Assembly: GCA_020160915.1 (NCBI GenBank)
Contig: JAIUPK010000002.1
Location: forward strand, 186,001-250,000
Direction of reading: 5' to 3'
Source of the DNA: Actinomycetota bacterium
GTDB taxonomy: Bacteria > Actinomycetota > Actinomycetes > Actinomycetales > Microbacteriaceae
Length of the DNA: 64,000 nucleotides
Shown here: piece after piece, positions 47,877 to 57,500 of the stretch
How positions within the stretch are numbered: the first letter of the stretch is position 1
How the letters are laid out: the number at the start of each line of letters is the position of its first letter
Position numbers and translations under genes: made by a program
Notes under the pieces: generated by a model
Told to the model about the DNA's origin: nothing
The model's input: only the letters and a program-made list of their open reading frames with translations
The model's database searches: none

Positions 47877-48719
47877 ATGGTTGTCTCGCCCACCCGTCGA
47901 CGGGTGATCACCGCGGTTCGCTATCTGCTGCTCGCGATCGCAGCGTTCCTGCTCGTCTACCCGTTCCTGTACATGCTGTCGACCTCGTTCAAGCCGAGGT
48001 CGCTGGTACTGGGAGACCCCACCTCGCTGATCCCCGAGGACCCGACACTGGACAACTACATCCAGGTGCTCGGTGCCGACAATTTCGCCCGGTACTTCCT
48101 CAACTCGGCCATGGTGGCCGTGGTGTCGACGGTGCTCATCGTCGCTCTCTCGTCAATGATGGCCTACGGCTTCACCCGTCTGTCATTCCCCGGCCGGCGC
48201 ATCCTCTTCGGCCTGATCATCGTTGGCCTGACAATCCCCACGATGATGCTGATCATCCCGCAGTTCCTCCTGGCCAGGGATCTCCACCTGCTCAACTCGC
48301 TGCAGGGCCTCGTGCCGTTCTACGTGGGCACGGCGCTGGGCTTCAACACCTTCCTGCTCTCAGGCTTCTTCGAAACCCTCCCCAAGGAGCTCGATGAGGC
48401 GATGACGATCGATGGTGCCGGCGCGTGGCGGCGCTACTGGAGCCTGGCTCTTCCCCTCTCGCGGCCGGCACTGGCCACCTGCGTCATCTTCGCCTTCCTC
48501 GGAACGTGGGACGAGTTCGCGTGGGCATTGACCGTACTCAACGACGTGGAAGTACGCACACTGCCCATCGCGATCGCCCTGTTCCAGGGGCAGCACAGCA
48601 CCAGTTGGGGACTGGTCTTCGCGGCCTCCATGCTTGCGATCATCCCGGTCCTCATCGTCTACATCGTGTTCCAGCGCCACTTCGTCGCTGGCCTGACCTC
48701 CGGAGCAGTCAAGAGCTGA
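47877..48719 (+). CDS. ABC sugar permease, MalG/UgpE type
   Basis: A 280-residue partner permease with six TM helices. Its EAA loop is ELDEAMTIDGAGAWRRY. FLLVYPFLYMLSTSFKP is the typical first helix of MalG-like permeases. It starts three bases after the first permease (TGACCATG) and its TGA overlaps the GH15 ATG by one base. The two permeases should form a heterodimer. Confidence 0.92.
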   Translation: MVVSPTRRRVITAVRYLLLAIAAFLLVYPFLYMLSTSFKPRSLVLGDPTSLIPEDPTLDNYIQVLGADNFARYFLNSAMVAVVSTVLIVALSSMMAYGFTRLSFPGRRILFGLIIVGLTIPTMMLIIPQFLLARDLHLLNSLQGLVPFYVGTALGFNTFLLSGFFETLPKELDEAMTIDGAGAWRRYWSLALPLSRPALATCVIFAFLGTWDEFAWALTVLNDVEVRTLPIAIALFQGQHSTSWGLVFAASMLAIIPVLIVYIVFQRHFVAGLTSGAVKS

Positions 48720-49813
48720 TGACCACCACCACCCAGACCCCTGACCTCGTCGCCGACAGCGTGCGCGTCATCCTCGACGGGCAAGCTGCCAGTGGCGCCT
48801 ATGTCGCCAGCCCGAACTTCTCGCAGTACCGCTTCGGCTGGCTGCGCGACGGTGCCTTCGTCGCGCTGGCCATGGATGCCGCCGATCGCCACGACTCCGC
48901 ACGCGCATTCCACGAGTGGGTGCGGCGGGTGCTCGAGACGCAGTCCGGCCGCATCGAGCGTGTGCTCGAGGCTGTGACCGCGGGTCGCGAGCCCGCGCCG
49001 GAGGATCGCCTGCCGACGCGGTACACCCTCGACGGCGCAGAGGAGCCTGAGGCCGACGAGGCCTGGCCCAACTTCCAGCTCGATGGCTATGGCACATGGC
49101 TGTTCGCGCTCAATGCTCACCTCAACGGCGCACTGCCGCCGGAGTTCGAACCTTCTGTGCGCTCGGCGGCGCGGTACATCGCGGCAACGTGGCGCCTGCC
49201 CTGCTACGACTACTGGGAGGAGTTCGGCGATCGCGTGCACACGTCGACCCTCGCCGCGCTCGCGGCTGGCCTCAGGTCGGCGGCCGAACTGCTCGCCGAG
49301 AATGAGTGGCTCGACGCGGCCGACGACATCGTCGCCTTCATCCGCTCCGAGTGCGTGGCCGACGGTTCGTTCGTGAAGGGTCCCGAGGATGCCCGCGTGG
49401 ACGCCAGCCTGGTATCGCTGGCCACGCCATTCGGGGTGATCCCTTCGACCGACCCCGTCATGGCCGCCACGATCGAGCGCATCAGGACCGAGCTGTCGAG
49501 CCCGAGCGGGGGCATCCGTCGGTATCTCGGCGACTCCTACTTCGGCGGCAACCCCTGGCTGCTGTTGACCGCCTGGCTCGGATGGCACGATCGACTCACC
49601 GGGAACGCCGCCGGCGCGCAACGGGCGCGCGAATGGGTGCTCGCGCACCGGTCCGAGGGCAACAACCTCGCGGAGCAGATCCTCGACGAACCGCAGGTGC
49701 CCGAGGCGGTGGCCGAGTGGACCGAACGCTGGGGACCGGTGGCCGACCCGCTGCTGTGGTCGCACGCCAAGCTGATCCTGCTCGAGCGCGGCGGGGTGCG
49801 CACATGGAGTTGA
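48719..49813 (+). CDS. Glycoside hydrolase family 15 (glucoamylase/glucodextranase-like)
   Basis: A 364-residue alpha/alpha-barrel enzyme. QYRFGWLRDGAFVALAM is the GH15 substrate-site motif; DYWEEFGDRVHTSTLAAL holds the probable general-acid Glu; GDSYFGGNPWLLLTAWLGWH and PLLWSHAKLILL are family C-terminal motifs. It should release glucose from non-reducing ends of alpha-1,4- or alpha-1,6-glucans. It is shorter than fungal glucoamylases and has no signal peptide, so it acts on imported oligosaccharides. It is coupled to the upstream permease (TGATG) and overlaps the GH66 gene by 10 bases. Confidence 0.87.
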   Translation: MTTTTQTPDLVADSVRVILDGQAASGAYVASPNFSQYRFGWLRDGAFVALAMDAADRHDSARAFHEWVRRVLETQSGRIERVLEAVTAGREPAPEDRLPTRYTLDGAEEPEADEAWPNFQLDGYGTWLFALNAHLNGALPPEFEPSVRSAARYIAATWRLPCYDYWEEFGDRVHTSTLAALAAGLRSAAELLAENEWLDAADDIVAFIRSECVADGSFVKGPEDARVDASLVSLATPFGVIPSTDPVMAATIERIRTELSSPSGGIRRYLGDSYFGGNPWLLLTAWLGWHDRLTGNAAGAQRAREWVLAHRSEGNNLAEQILDEPQVPEAVAEWTERWGPVADPLLWSHAKLILLERGGVRTWS

Positions 49814-51405
49814 CCCCGAGCGCGGCAAGCTATCGGCCGGGTGAGGCGGTCATGGTGCAGCTGGCCGCCGCTGCGCCATCCGACTCGTCGATCACCGTCT
49901 ACAGTCTCGGGCGCACCGAACGGATCGTGCCCGTCGTCCAGGGCGACCGGCGGGTCGATCTCGGGTCGTTCGAGGTCGGGGGCTACGGCGTCGAGCTCGA
50001 GGGGTCGACGACGGCATTCGACGTGCTCGCCTCGCCGTTCGATCGGCCGCGCTATGGATTCGTCGCCGCCCTCGACGAGCAGGTCGACATCGCGGGAGTC
50101 ACGTCCAACTTCCGTCGCCTGCATCTCAACCTCGCGCAGTTCTACGACTGGGCGTACCGTCACTCCACCCTGCTTCCGCCCGAGGATCGGTATCTCGATC
50201 CCCTCGGCCAGGAGCGCACCCTCTCGACAGTCAACGCCATGGCAGAAGCGCTGTCTGCCGTGGGCACCGCACCTCTCGGCTATTCGGCTGTGTACGCGGT
50301 GGGCCACGATGAGCTCGACACCTGGGGTGCCTCGGTCATCCACCGCAGCGACGGCGAGGCCTATCGGCTGGGGGAGAACTTCCTGGTGCTCGTGGACCCT
50401 GCTGAGCCCCGCTGGCTCGAGCACTACCTCGGGCAGCTCGAGGCAGTGCTGGAGACCACCAAGCTCTCGGGTTTCCACCTCGACCAGTACGGCTGGCCGA
50501 AGTTCGCGCAGCGCGAGGACGGCACCGTGGTCGATCTTGCCGAGAGCTTCGTGACGCTTCTCGCGGCCATCCGCGAACGGATGCCGGCGGTCGCCATGAT
50601 GTTCAACAACGTCAACGACTTCCCCACCTGGGCGACCGCGACGAGCCCCCAGGACGCGAGTTACATCGAGGTCTGGCCGCCGCACTCCGGGCTGCAGGAT
50701 CTCGCAGACCTGGCGAGCCGAACCAGGGCGCTCCGCCCGGAGCATCCGCCGATCCTGTCGGCCTATCTCAGCTGCTACAACGACGACGAGCGCCGCGCCA
50801 ACACGGCCGCCGAACTGGTGATGGCCACGGCCTTCTCCCACGGCGCATCCCACCTTCTGCTCGGTGAGCACTCCAGTGTGCTCACCGGTCCGTACTATCC
50901 GGACAATCACGTGCTCACCGAGCAGAGCCTGTCGGGCTTCGTGCCCTGGTACGACTTCGCCGTCAGGTACGGCGACCTGCTCTACGACCCCAAGCTGGTC
51001 GACGTCACCGAGACCTACACGGGCGGCATCAACGGCGACGTGGTCTTCTCCGGCCTGCCGGTGTCGACGAAGGCCGACGCCGGCACCATCTGGACGCGGG
51101 TCGTGCGCACCGGCGAAGGTCTCGTGCTTCACCTCATCAACCTCACCGACCAGGCGAGCACCGAATGGGACGAGGGCAAGAACGACCTCACGGTTGTCAG
51201 CGGCCTGACCGTGACCCTGTCGCTGGTGGGTAGTGATGCGGTGCTCGGGTTCGCCTCGGTGGAGGAGCCGACCATGGTCGATCTCGTGTCACACGCCACC
51301 AGCGCGAGCGAGCAGCACGACGCGCTGTCCGCGGCCCAGGCCGGCGCGGTGTTCGCCGTTCCGCCGTTCCGAGCGTGGGCTGTGGTACTCGTACCGCTGA
51401 GCTGA
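49804..51405 (+). CDS. Glycoside hydrolase family 66 (dextranase/CITase type), intracellular
   Basis: A 533-residue GH66 protein. The catalytic nucleophile is Asp227 in GFHLDQYGWPKF and the acid/base Glu289 in YIEVWPPHSG; the barrel begins with RLHLNLAQFYDWAYRH. GH66 enzymes cut alpha-1,6-glucan (dextran) or cyclise isomalto-oligosaccharides. Known members are secreted and longer; this one starts ELTPSAASYRPG, an N-terminal beta domain, with no signal peptide or lipobox and no extra binding modules. With GH15 it should degrade isomalto-oligosaccharides in the cytoplasm. ATG 49804 overlaps the GH15 end. Confidence 0.9.
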   Translation: MELTPSAASYRPGEAVMVQLAAAAPSDSSITVYSLGRTERIVPVVQGDRRVDLGSFEVGGYGVELEGSTTAFDVLASPFDRPRYGFVAALDEQVDIAGVTSNFRRLHLNLAQFYDWAYRHSTLLPPEDRYLDPLGQERTLSTVNAMAEALSAVGTAPLGYSAVYAVGHDELDTWGASVIHRSDGEAYRLGENFLVLVDPAEPRWLEHYLGQLEAVLETTKLSGFHLDQYGWPKFAQREDGTVVDLAESFVTLLAAIRERMPAVAMMFNNVNDFPTWATATSPQDASYIEVWPPHSGLQDLADLASRTRALRPEHPPILSAYLSCYNDDERRANTAAELVMATAFSHGASHLLLGEHSSVLTGPYYPDNHVLTEQSLSGFVPWYDFAVRYGDLLYDPKLVDVTETYTGGINGDVVFSGLPVSTKADAGTIWTRVVRTGEGLVLHLINLTDQASTEWDEGKNDLTVVSGLTVTLSLVGSDAVLGFASVEEPTMVDLVSHATSASEQHDALSAAQAGAVFAVPPFRAWAVVLVPLS

Positions 51406-51428
51406 CGACAGTGGGTTAGCCTGACGCG

Positions 51429-51977
51429 GTGAACCTGATCTTCCGCACCATCATCCGAATGTTCCGCAGCAAGCGGGCGCCGAAGCTCACGATGAGCGAT
51501 GTCGGTCGCATGGAGTTCCGCGTGGTGCCGACGGATATCGACGTGCTCGGGCACATGAACAACGGCGTGTACTTCTCGATCATGGATCTCGGCCGCATCG
51601 ACCTCATGATCCGCTCGGGGGCGTGGGCCAAGCTTCGCGCGAAGGGCTACTACCCGGTGATGGCGAACGAGACCATCAGCTTTCGCAGGTCGCTCAACCT
51701 CTGGACGAAGTTCACACTCGAGACCAAGATGGCCGGTTACGACGAGAAGGCCGTCTACTGCGAGCAGCGCTTCGTCGTCGATGGCGAGATCTACGCGGTT
51801 GCGATGACGCGCGCCCGATTCCTGAAGTCATCGGGCGGGGTCGTCAGCACAGCCGAACTCGCCGAGGTGGTGGGGGTGGATGTCACGAGCCACGAGCCCG
51901 ACGCCTGGGTCGCCGAGTGGGCCGCGCACGTGGCCCTCCCGAGCACGCGGGAGCCAGCCCCGAGCGTCTGGGACTGA
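51429..51977 (+). CDS. Acyl-CoA thioesterase-like (hotdog fold, 4HBT)
   Basis: A 182-residue thioesterase of the 4HBT group. TDIDVLGHMNNGVYFSIMDL is the hotdog signature (D..GH.NN..Y), followed by ETISFRRSLNLWTKFTLETK. The N-terminus is basic and hydrophobic (NLIFRTIIRMFRSKR), perhaps a membrane-proximal helix. TAGCCT (51417-51422) lies six bases before GTG 51429 with no ribosome binding site, so it has its own leaderless promoter and is not part of the sugar operon. Confidence 0.85.
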   Translation: MNLIFRTIIRMFRSKRAPKLTMSDVGRMEFRVVPTDIDVLGHMNNGVYFSIMDLGRIDLMIRSGAWAKLRAKGYYPVMANETISFRRSLNLWTKFTLETKMAGYDEKAVYCEQRFVVDGEIYAVAMTRARFLKSSGGVVSTAELAEVVGVDVTSHEPDAWVAEWAAHVALPSTREPAPSVWD

Positions 51978-51994
51978 ACGACTGACTGAGCCAG

Positions 51995-52432
51995 CTAGCT
52001 CGGCGGCCAGCTGGCCGGGTCGCCGTCCATGGCGAGCCGCTCGTAGTAGGGCCGTTGCGAGGGCAGGTAGCCCGCGGCATCCGGAGCCCTCTCGCCCAGC
52101 ACGGCGGCGCGCAGGCGATCCAGCGCGTACTCCCAGCGCGGCCCGGCGGCACCCGCAGCCCGCCAGTCGCTCACGCGCTCGCCGACGAAGAGCATGGTCA
52201 CGCCGTCGACCTCCGCGAGGGAGATCACGACCGGGGCGCCGTCGTCGAGCACGATGCGCATCGGGGAGTCGCCGTCGGTGACCGGCACGGCCGCGCCGAG
52301 CCACTTGCGCTGGTGGTGGGGCTTCGTCAGCCAGTTGCGCACGGTCGCGGCATCCGCGGGGATGCGTCGCTCGAGCAGAAGCTCGAGTCCGCGCCGATCA
52401 CGCACCACGCGGCCCGTCGGTTGCACTGCCAT
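51995..52432 (-). CDS. SRPBCC/START-like domain protein
   Basis: A 145-residue protein with an SRPBCC (AHSA1-like) pattern: LELLLERRIPADAATVRNWL, then KWLGAAVPVTDG and DGVTMLFVGERV with a closing helix DYALDRLRAAV-like. Such domains bind small hydrophobic ligands or help protein folding; the ligand here is unknown. TAGTCT lies six bases before ATG 52432. It is next to an FAD oxidoreductase gene on the same strand. Confidence 0.65.
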   Translation of the reverse strand: MAVQPTGRVVRDRRGLELLLERRIPADAATVRNWLTKPHHQRKWLGAAVPVTDGDSPMRIVLDDGAPVVISLAEVDGVTMLFVGERVSDWRAAGAAGPRWEYALDRLRAAVLGERAPDAAGYLPSQRPYYERLAMDGDPASWPPS

Positions 52433-52445
52433 GTCCTGAGACTAG

Positions 52446-53999
52446 TCAGGATGCCTCGAGCACCGCCATCGCCGCATTGTGCCCGCCGATCGCGCTCACC
52501 GCACCCCCGCGCTGAGCGCCCGAGCCGCAGAGAAGGATGCGTGGGTGGCGCGTGGCGACGCCCCAGCGCTCGGCCGGTGTGGCGAGAGCAGCGTCATCCT
52601 CGACGAACGGCCACGAGAGCGGACCGTGGAAGATGTTGCCGCCGGGCATGTGCAGGGCGTGCTCGAGGTCGAGGGTGGTCTTCGTCTCGATCGTGGGGTG
52701 GCCAGCGGCATCCGTCAGCAGCAGGGCTTCGACCGGCTCGGCCAACACCGAGTTGAGGGAGGCGAGCACGGCGGCCTGAAGCTCGGCGCGGCGTGCATCG
52801 TTGTTCTGCTCGGACACGAGCCGGTCGGGGGTGTGCAGCCCGAACACGGTCAGGGTCTGGGCGCCCGACGCCTGTAGCTCGGGCGACAGGATGCTCGGAT
52901 CGGTCAACGAGTGGCAGTAGATCTCGCACGGCAGCGGCTCGGGCACGGCTCCCGCGGCGGCAGTGTCGTAGGCGGCGGAAAGCTGGGTCCACGTCTCGTT
53001 GATGTGGAACGTGCCCCCGAACGCCGCGGCCGGGTCGACCGCAGGATCGAGGAGGCGCGGCAGGCGCGACAGCAGGAGGTTGACCTTGACCTGGGCGCCC
53101 TCCGGCCGCGCGGTGGTCGAGGGCGCGCCCAGCAGCCGCTCCAGCTCGTACGGCGCAACGTTCGCCAGCACCCACGTCGCCGCGAGGGTGCGCTCGGTGT
53201 CCCCACTGCGATAGCTGACCTCGCCGTCCGGTGTGATCGCGGTCACCTCGGCGCCCGTCAGCAGCTCGGCTCCCGCGAGGCGCGCCGCACGCGCCAGCTC
53301 GCCCGTGACTGCACCCATGCCGCCCACGGGAACGTCCCAGTCCCCGGTGCCGCCGCCGATCACGTGGTACAGGAAGCAGCGGTTGGCCGCGAGCGATTCG
53401 TCGATGTTGGGTGCGAACGTTCCGATCAGGGCATCAGTCAGCACGACTCCCCGCACGAGGTCGCCGCCGAAGGTGTCGGCGATCGTCTGCCCGACCGGAC
53501 GCTCGATCAGGTCGCGCCACAACCCGTCGTCGCCGACCGCGGCGCGGGCCTCGGTGCGGGTGAGAAGCGGTTGGGTGACGGTGGGGAAGAGCGCCTGCGC
53601 GAGCCGCGCCGTGCCCGAGTAGAACGACTGCCAGGCGGCGGCGTCGGGGCCGAGCGCTGTGGCGGTGGCCGCGGCATCCGCGTTGTCGATCAGCAGGCCG
53701 CGGGTGCTGCCCGGCTCGGGGGTGTAGCTGGAGTACCGGCGGCGTCGCAGCGTGATGTCGAGACCCAGGTCGCGGATGACGCGCTCCGGCAGCAACGACA
53801 CCAGGTACGAGTAGCGCGACAGCCTGGCGTCCACGCCCTCGAACGCGGTCGCGGAGACGGCGGCCCCGCCGAGCCCATCGAGGCGCTCCAACACGGTCAC
53901 GCGCTTGCCCGCGAGAGCGAGGTAGGCGGCGGCCGCGAGCCCGTTGTGGCCGCCACCGACGATGACTACGTCGCGACGGTCATCCCGCGACGTCGACAC
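52446..53999 (-). CDS. FAD-dependent oxidoreductase (CrtI/PYROXD2-like)
   Basis: A 517-residue flavoprotein. The dinucleotide site is VVIVGGGHNGLAAAAYLALAG (about 12-32) with ERLDGLGGAAVS, the pattern of phytoene-desaturase-related enzymes; the C-terminal flavin motif is ILLCGSGAQRGGAVSAIGGHN. It resembles the PYROXD2-like branch rather than carotenoid desaturases, and no carotenoid genes are adjacent. The substrate is unknown. Start is GTG 53999; the first 20 bases overlap the upstream MarR gene, so the two are probably one transcript. Confidence 0.82.
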   Translation of the reverse strand: MSTSRDDRRDVVIVGGGHNGLAAAAYLALAGKRVTVLERLDGLGGAAVSATAFEGVDARLSRYSYLVSLLPERVIRDLGLDITLRRRRYSSYTPEPGSTRGLLIDNADAAATATALGPDAAAWQSFYSGTARLAQALFPTVTQPLLTRTEARAAVGDDGLWRDLIERPVGQTIADTFGGDLVRGVVLTDALIGTFAPNIDESLAANRCFLYHVIGGGTGDWDVPVGGMGAVTGELARAARLAGAELLTGAEVTAITPDGEVSYRSGDTERTLAATWVLANVAPYELERLLGAPSTTARPEGAQVKVNLLLSRLPRLLDPAVDPAAAFGGTFHINETWTQLSAAYDTAAAGAVPEPLPCEIYCHSLTDPSILSPELQASGAQTLTVFGLHTPDRLVSEQNNDARRAELQAAVLASLNSVLAEPVEALLLTDAAGHPTIETKTTLDLEHALHMPGGNIFHGPLSWPFVEDDAALATPAERWGVATRHPRILLCGSGAQRGGAVSAIGGHNAAMAVLEAS

Positions 54000-54468
54000 G
54001 GTCCTCTTCGTCCACGCAGATCGGTGGGTTGATCACGTCGAGCACCCGCCGCGAGGCATTCAGCAGGGCGGTCTTGTGCTCGTCGTCGAGCACGTCGAAG
54101 AAGTACTCGCGGATCGCGTCGGTGTGATCCCGCATTGCCGTCGCGACGGCGCGGCGTCCCTCGGCGGTGAGCACGACCCACACGCCGCGGGCATCGTCGC
54201 CGCACTCGACCCGCTCGATGAGGCCGCGCTGCTCCATGCGGCCGAGCTGGTGCGAGACCCGACTCTTCTCCCAGCCGATGATGTCGGCAATGCGACCGGC
54301 CCGCAGTTGCGTGCTGGACTCCTCGGAGAGTGCGGCGAGAATCTCGAAGTCCGCGGAGGAGATGCCGGAGTCGGCCTGCAGCCGCCGCTCAAGGGTGAGT
54401 TCGAGCTGACGACGCATCACGAAGAAGGTCCGCCAGAGCTCGCGCTCCTCGGCGGTCGTCGTTGTCAT
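53980..54468 (-). CDS. MarR family transcriptional regulator
   Basis: A 162-residue winged-helix regulator: SSADFEILAALSEESSTQLR, GRIADIIGWEKSRVSHQLGRME (helix-turn-helix) and the wing GLIERVECGDDARGVWVVLT. No sensing Cys is in the OhrR position. TACAAT, a near-consensus -10, lies six bases before ATG 54468, so the mRNA is probably leaderless. It overlaps the downstream FAD oxidoreductase gene by 20 bases, suggesting it controls that gene, and is divergent from putA. Confidence 0.87.
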   Translation of the reverse strand: MTTTTAEERELWRTFFVMRRQLELTLERRLQADSGISSADFEILAALSEESSTQLRAGRIADIIGWEKSRVSHQLGRMEQRGLIERVECGDDARGVWVVLTAEGRRAVATAMRDHTDAIREYFFDVLDDEHKTALLNASRRVLDVINPPICVDEEDRVDVAG

Positions 54469-54597
54469 CCCGCAATTGTACGGATCGTGCCCTCCTGGCA
54501 GCTAGGGCGCTGCAAAGCGTCGTCTGCGCCCTCTCTCACGCAAGAGTTGTGCGTCAGTATGCGCTCTTCGCTGGGATGCCGCGGTTAAGCTCGATGC

Positions 54598-57500
54598 ATG
54601 CTGCCCGAGTCCGATCTCGCCGACGAGGCCGTCGCCACCGTGCGCCGTTGGCTCACCGAGAGCGCCGACATTCCGGCGTCGCCCAGTGCGGCCCGTCTGG
54701 CCGGCCTGCTCAAAGACCCGAAGGGTCTCGACTTCACCCTCGGATTCGTCGACCGGGTGGTGCGGCCCGAGGATCTGCGGGTCGCCGGCCGCAACCTTGA
54801 GCGTCTCAGCCACTCGGTGCCGTCGTTCCTGCCGTGGTACCTGCGCTTCGCCATCCACGCCGGCGGCGGATTCGCTCTTCTCGTTCCGTGGCCGATCGTG
54901 CCGATCGCGCGGTGGGTGCTGCGGCGGATGGTCGGCCATCTGGTCATCGACGCGACGCCGGAACGCCTCGACAAGACTCTGGCGCGATTGCGGGGTCGTG
55001 GCATCCGGCTCAACCTGAACCTGCTCGGCGAGGCGGTGCTCGGCCAGGACGAGGCGAACGCCCGACTCGACGGCACCCGCGACCTGCTCGCGCGGGCCGA
55101 CGTCGACTACGTCTCCATCAAGGTGTCGTCGGTGGCCGCCCAGCTGTCGATGTGGGCCTTCGACGACATGGTCGAGACGGTCGTCGCTCGGCTGACCCCG
55201 CTCTACGAGCTGGCTGCCGACAGCGAGACCACCAAGTTCATCAACCTCGACATGGAGGAGTACCGCGATCTCGACCTCACCATCGCGGTGTTCACGAAGC
55301 TACTCGACCAGCCGCGGTTGAAGAACCTCGAGGCCGGCATCGTGCTGCAGGCGTACCTGCCCGACGCCCTCGGCGCTCTTCAGCGGCTGACAGCCTGGGC
55401 GACCGAGCGTCGCCAGTCCGGCGGCGCCGGCATCAAAGTGCGCGTCGTCAAGGGCGCCAACCTCGCCATGGAGCACGTGGATGCGGCGATCCACGGCTGG
55501 CCCGTCGCGACCTACTCGACCAAGCTCGAGTCGGACACCAACTACAAGCGAGTACTCAACTGGGCGCTGACCCCCGAGCGCACGGATGCGGTGCGCATCG
55601 GCGTTGCCGGTCACAACCTCTTCGACGTCGCCTGGGCGTGGCTGCTCGCGACCGAACGCCACGTCGACAACCGGGTCGAGTTCGAGATGCTGCAGGGAAT
55701 GGCGACCGCCCAGGCGGATGTCGTCAAGCGTGACGTGGGCGGCCTGCTGCTGTACACGCCGGTAGTGCACCCTCGCGAGTTCGACTCGGCGATCAGCTAC
55801 CTCGTGCGCCGCCTCGAGGAGAACGCGTCGAGCGAGAACTTCATGAGCGGGCTGTTCGAGCTCGAGTCGAACGGCGCCGTGTTCGCGCGCGAGGAGGGCC
55901 GCTTCCGGGCGTCGCTCGCCGCGCTCGACGACCGGGTGCCCGGGCCGAACCGCACCCAGAACCGCTCGAAGACCCTCGAGGTGGCCCCCAACGTCGACCC
56001 CGCGGACCAGCGCTTCCGCAACGAGCCCGACACCGACCCGTCGCTGAGCATCAACCGCGCCTGGGCCGCTCGGGTGCTCGACCGCAGTGACCAGTCGCGT
56101 CTCGGCGCCGGCACCATCGCGGCCTCGCGCGTGACCGAGGCCGAGGCTCTGGACCGACTCATCGTCGCGGCGGTGCGCGCGGGTGAGGGCTGGGGCGCCC
56201 GCTCGGCGGCCGAGCGCGCGCGTGTACTGCACGACGCGGGCGACGTGCTCGCGGCCTTCCGGGGTCGGCTCATCGAGGTCATGGCCAACGAGACGGGCAA
56301 GACGATCGCGGAGGGCGACGTCGAGGTCAGCGAAGCCATCGACTTCGCGCACTACTACGCCGAGCGTGCCCTCGAGCTCGATCAGCTCGACGATGCCACC
56401 TACGTGCCGCCGCGCCTGACAGTCGTCACCCCGCCGTGGAACTTTCCGGTCGCCATCCCCGCCGGCTCGGTGCTGGCGGCGCTCGCCGCGGGCAGTGCCG
56501 TCGTCATCAAGCCCGCTCCGCAGTCGCGTCGCAGTGGCGCGGTCATGGTGGAGGCGCTGTGGGAGGCGGGGGTGCCGCGGGATGTCCTCACCCTCGTCGA
56601 TCTCGAGGAGGGCGACCTCGGCCGCCAGCTGGTGTCGCACCCGGGCGTCGACCGCGTCATCCTGACCGGCGGGTGGGAGACGGCGGCGCTGTTCCGCTCG
56701 TGGCGGGCCGACCTGCCGCTGCTGGCGGAGACCAGCGGCAAGAACGCCATCATCGTGACCCCGAGCGCCGATCTCGACCTCGCTGTCGCCGATGTGGTGC
56801 GCAGCGCCTTCGGTCACGCCGGCCAGAAGTGCTCCGCCGCCTCGCTCGTGATCCTGGTCGGATCGGTCGCCCGCAGCGAACGCTTCTCGCGCCAGCTCGA
56901 GGATGCCGTGCGCACCCTGCGGGTCGGCTATCCGCAGCAGGCGAGCGCGCAGATGGGTCCGCTGATCGAACCACCGTCGGGCAAGCTGCTCGGCGCCCTG
57001 ACAGTGCTCGGCGACGGCGAGGAGTGGCTCGTGGCCCCGCGCTCGCTCGACGAGTCGGGCCGCCTGTGGTCGCCGGGGGTGCGCACGGGGGTCGCGGCAG
57101 GCAGTGAGTTCCACCTCACGGAGTACTTCGGTCCCGTGCTCGGCGTGATGACAGCGGCGACACTCGACGACGCGATCGCGCTGCAGAATGCCGTCGCCTA
57201 TGGCCTCACGGCGGGCATCCACTCGCTGGAACCGCGCGAGGTCGCGCACTGGCTCGACCGGGTCGAGGCGGGCAACCTCTACGTCAACCGCGGCATCACG
57301 GGCGCCATTGTGCGTCGCCAGCCGTTCGGCGGCTGGAAGCGCTCGACGGTCGGCACGGGCGCGAAGGCCGGCGGCCCCAACTACGTGCTGACGCTCGGCT
57401 CCTGGCAGGCCATCGAGCGCGAGCCTTCGGGAAACATTCTGGTCGACGGCCTCAGTCGCCGAGTCGCCTCGGTGGTCAAGCGGGGTCAGTCGGGCATCTC

